A stretch of DNA of 25,004 nucleotides from JBBQED01 sp038320345 (GTDB taxonomy: Bacteria > Bacteroidota > Bacteroidia > AKYH767-A > OLB10). How positions within the stretch are numbered: the stretch's first letter is position 1; every line of letters starts with the position of its first letter. The position numbers and the translations under genes are program-made. The stretch covers positions 1-25,004 of the forward strand of contig JBBQED010000031.1 in the NCBI GenBank assembly GCA_038320345.1, read 5' to 3'. Positions 22,413-25,004 of the stretch are shown piece after piece. The notes below the pieces were generated by a model that did no database searches, was not told the origin of the DNA, and saw only the letters and a program-made list of their open reading frames with translations.

Positions 22413-25004
22413 ATGTTAAATTTTGCATTTTCACAACAAGCGGGAAATAAGCTCAAATTTCTTCCTGTATTATTTTTAGTCGTTTTATTTCAATTATTCA
22501 GTTCTCAACTAAATGCAGGAGGCAGTGGATGCGCTATGCTTCCGCTTCCTTTAGCTCAAAGAATTAAAGTTGCTAATCTGGTAGTTGAAGCAGAAGTGAT
22601 CAGTAGTGTTTCTTATTGGAATGCTACTCATACCAATATTTTTACTTCTAATCGCCTAAGAATTTATAAAGTATTTAAGGGAAATACTTCCTGCAAAGAA
22701 ATTAATTTAATTACCGAAGGGGGTAGAGTTGATCTTGATATGATCACTTTTACCTCTACGTTAACTTTGGCTCCTGGTGATATGGGAATATTTATTTGCA
22801 GTCCGGCACCAGGAAGATTTACAAGTGGATCTACAGCTGTTTTTAATGCTCCTAATTTTATTGCGTATGGAAGTATGCAAGGTTTTATTGAGTATCATTT
22901 AAATGATAATTCAGCCTCCTCTCCATTCTTCAATTATCCCAATATTGAACAACAATTATACTCTGAAATAACAACACTAACTGGAGCTTTTAATCGAATT
23001 GAAAAGAATACAACTCTTGACAATGCATTACATCCTTCAAGTAATGGGAATCCAACTTCACAAGCCATTCCAACAATTACTTCCTTTAGTCCTACAACAA
23101 TTTCATCCGGAACAAGATCTCTATTAACAATCAATGGAACTAATTTTGGAGCTACACGTGGAACAGGGTTTGTTGAGTTTAGGAATGCAAATGATGCCGG
23201 TGCAACTTTTGTAAAAGCCAAATTGAATGATTACCGTACATGGACCAATACTCAAATTACGGTTTGGGTTCCGAGCAGTTCACTAAGCAATGGTCCAGGT
23301 GCCGGCACTGGCACATTTAAAGTAACCAATAGTGATCCAAGTACAGTTACGAGTTCAACACCGCTCACCATTTCTTTCGCACATATTAATGTTGAGTTTA
23401 ATGCCACTGGCTTTTATACCGAACATATTAATGATAATGGATTAGGGGGATATACTTTTCAATATGCCGGCTCCATGACAACTAATACTAATGCTAAAGC
23501 AGCATTCAATAGAGCCATGAATACGTGGACTTGTAATGTTGGCGCTAATTGGATTCTTGGAGCAAATAGTACTGCTGACAGTGCAGGTTTAACTGCAGAT
23601 GGGTTTAATATTATTCGCTTTGATATTGGAGCCGAATTGCCAACAAATGTTTTAGGACGAACATCTAATCGCTTATCTGGATGTATTAATGTTGGAATAG
23701 ACACCATATGGACTATTCCAGAGATAGATATGGTATTTGGTGATATTCCAGCTGTTGGATTTACATGGCAGTTTGGTCCCGCAGTTGCCGGTGGTACTGA
23801 AGTTGATTTTGAGTCTGTAGCAGTTCATGAACTGGGTCATGCACTTGAGTTGGATCACATTATTTCTCTAGGTGCTGTCATGCATTATACCATCAGTAAT
23901 GGGCAAACTTCAAGAACATTATCAGCAGGCAGTGATATTGCAGGTGGAAATTTCCTGATGACAAAACATACAGCCGCTCATGGTGCATGTAAATTAATCG
24001 CTAATGCAGAGACTGCGCTTGATTTGCATGGAAGTATTTCTATTTCTGCTAATCCTGGAACAACAATTTGTGCAGGCACTAGTGTAACTTTTACAGCTTC
24101 CTCGGTTTTGCCTACAGGTACTGCAAGCTATCAATGGAAGAAAAACGGAGTTAATGTGGGAACGAATTCCACCACCTATACGGATGCAGCTTTAACGAAT
24201 GGAAATACAATCACCTGTACGCGTACAGTCACTGGTGGCTGTGGAGATATAACAGTTAGTAATACCTTAACAATTGCTATTAGTGCTTCAGTTGCTGCGA
24301 GTGTTAGTATCGCTGCTAATCCTAGTACAACGATTTGTTCATCCACAAGTGTAACCTTTACTGCAACACCAACCAATGGTGGAACAACACCAGTATATCA
24401 GTGGAAGAAAAACGGGGTAAATGTGGGAACCAATAGCACAACGTATATTGATGCCGCTCTAGCGAATGGAAATACGATCACGTGTCAGATGACGAGCAAC
24501 GCTTTGTGTGCAACAGGAAGTCCTGCTACATCGAATACATTGACAATGGTTGTAAATCCAAATTTACCTGCGAGTGTAAGCATCTCTGCTAATCCGGGCA
24601 CAACGATCTGTTCATCAACGAGTGTAACCTTTACTGCAACACCAACCAATGGTGGAACAACACCGATATATCAATGGAAGAAAAATGGAGTGAATGTGGG
24701 AACCAATAGCACAACGTATATTGATGCAGCTTTAGCCAACGGAAACACGATTACGTGTCAGATGACGAGCAACGCTTTGTGTGCAACAGGAAGTCCTGCT
24801 ACATCGAATACGTTGACAATGGTAGTAAATCCAAATTTACCAGCGAGTGTAAGTATCTCAGCGAACCCGGGCACAACGATCTGTGCAACTACGAGTGTAA
24901 CTTTTACGGCCACACCAACCAATGGTGGAACAACACCGATATATCAATGGAAGAAAAATGGAGTGAATGTAGGAACGAATAGCACTACCTATATTGATGC
25001 CGCT
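22413..25004 (+). CDS. Secreted metzincin-like metalloprotease with IPT/TIG domain and Ig-like repeats, 3' truncated
   Basis: The frame stays open from ATG 22413 through the window end (864 codons), so the stop lies beyond. A signal segment (FLPVLFLVVLFQLFSSQLNA) ends near residue 35. Residues about 40-170 form a domain I do not recognise. Residues about 220-322 read as an IPT/TIG domain ('PTITSFSPTTISSGT', 'LTINGTNFGATRG', 'TQITVWVPS'). Residues about 325-535 hold a matrixin-like protease: zinc motif HELGHALELDH (H472, E473, H476, H482) and Met-turn 'AVMHY' with M490. Metzincins normally have Gly eight residues into this motif; here it is Glu479. From residue 541 follow Ig-like repeats of 89 and then 91 residues, with Cys and 'YQWKKNGVNVGTNSTTY'. 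It is probably a T9SS cargo; the sorting domain would lie outside the window. Confidence 0.85.
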   Translation, partial: MLNFAFSQQAGNKLKFLPVLFLVVLFQLFSSQLNAGGSGCAMLPLPLAQRIKVANLVVEAEVISSVSYWNATHTNIFTSNRLRIYKVFKGNTSCKEINLITEGGRVDLDMITFTSTLTLAPGDMGIFICSPAPGRFTSGSTAVFNAPNFIAYGSMQGFIEYHLNDNSASSPFFNYPNIEQQLYSEITTLTGAFNRIEKNTTLDNALHPSSNGNPTSQAIPTITSFSPTTISSGTRSLLTINGTNFGATRGTGFVEFRNANDAGATFVKAKLNDYRTWTNTQITVWVPSSSLSNGPGAGTGTFKVTNSDPSTVTSSTPLTISFAHINVEFNATGFYTEHINDNGLGGYTFQYAGSMTTNTNAKAAFNRAMNTWTCNVGANWILGANSTADSAGLTADGFNIIRFDIGAELPTNVLGRTSNRLSGCINVGIDTIWTIPEIDMVFGDIPAVGFTWQFGPAVAGGTEVDFESVAVHELGHALELDHIISLGAVMHYTISNGQTSRTLSAGSDIAGGNFLMTKHTAAHGACKLIANAETALDLHGSISISANPGTTICAGTSVTFTASSVLPTGTASYQWKKNGVNVGTNSTTYTDAALTNGNTITCTRTVTGGCGDITVSNTLTIAISASVAASVSIAANPSTTICSSTSVTFTATPTNGGTTPVYQWKKNGVNVGTNSTTYIDAALANGNTITCQMTSNALCATGSPATSNTLTMVVNPNLPASVSISANPGTTICSSTSVTFTATPTNGGTTPIYQWKKNGVNVGTNSTTYIDAALANGNTITCQMTSNALCATGSPATSNTLTMVVNPNLPASVSISANPGTTICATTSVTFTATPTNGGTTPIYQWKKNGVNVGTNSTTYIDAA
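24033..25004 (+). repeat. Tandem 273-bp repeat array encoding Ig-like domains
   Basis: Within the metalloprotease gene, units begin at 24033, 24300, 24573 and 24846. The first spans 267 bases and is diverged; the next two are exactly 273 bases (91 codons), nearly identical at the DNA level; the fourth is cut off by the window end. Each encodes the order SVSI-A-NP-TTIC, SVTFTA, YQWKKNGVNVGTNSTTY, DAAL-NGNTITC. The window end therefore falls inside an array of unknown length. Confidence 0.92.

Noticed and set aside
24755..24982. Open frame of 75 codons rich in Cys and Asn
   Set aside because: It is an out-of-frame shadow of the Ig-like repeat array in the metalloprotease gene.
24033..25004. 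Regular repeats considered as a CRISPR array
   Set aside because: Units are 273 bases, contiguous and coding, with no short repeat-spacer alternation.

Overview
The window reads as ordinary chromosome of a Bacteroidota bacterium. The evidence is: four secreted proteins of type IX secretion (T9SS) style (three end in a T9SS C-terminal sorting domain, the fourth runs off the window); several candidate promoters with the Bacteroidota -7 box TAnnTTTG; a split ATP synthase operon (atpBEFHAG without atpD/atpC); an AT-rich, A-rich pattern upstream of starts with few Shine-Dalgarno sequences; and a single-chain pyruvate carboxylase. I cannot name the genus. There are no tRNA or rRNA genes, CRISPR arrays, integrases, transposases or defence genes that I can support.

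Layout. 1-1287: 3' end of a beta-propeller-like T9SS cargo protein. 1288-2104: no gene, but a cluster of palindromic, relatively GC-rich intergenic repeats. 2105-3878 (minus): a lipoprotein gene followed by an NADPH-dependent FMN reductase-like gene. 4053-6479: a large T9SS cargo protein with Ig-like domains, ending at a strong hairpin shared with the convergent pyruvate carboxylase gene (6569-10006, minus). 10230-11133: a small cysteine-rich CWC-type protein overlapping, tail to tail, a hemerythrin/RIC-like di-iron protein. 11134-11696: a 560-bp gap holding a degenerate repeat copy and an orphan intrinsic terminator that suggests an unannotated small RNA. 11697-17148: the ATP synthase operon, from a candidate promoter to a terminator. 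17434-17778: a small unrecognised protein. 18116-20059: a T9SS cargo with a cleaved-adhesin-like domain and an Omp28-like thioredoxin-fold region. 20196-21962: a TMEM175-type channel, a small lipoprotein and, convergent, a GNAT acetyltransferase. 22413 to the window end: the 5' part of a secreted metzincin-like metalloprotease with an IPT/TIG domain and a growing array of 91-residue Ig-like repeats; its stop codon lies outside the window.

The ATP synthase genes encode the membrane sector (a, c, b) and stalk/head subunits (delta, alpha, gamma) of one proton-driven enzyme; beta and epsilon must be encoded elsewhere. Pyruvate carboxylase supplies oxaloacetate. The CWC and RIC-like genes may relate to iron or redox stress. 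The T9SS proteins are surface or secreted products. I see no clear new multi-gene system. The least explained signals are the orphan terminator and structured segment at about 11400-11526, the intergenic repeat family, and the metalloprotease with its altered zinc motif and homogenised repeat array.
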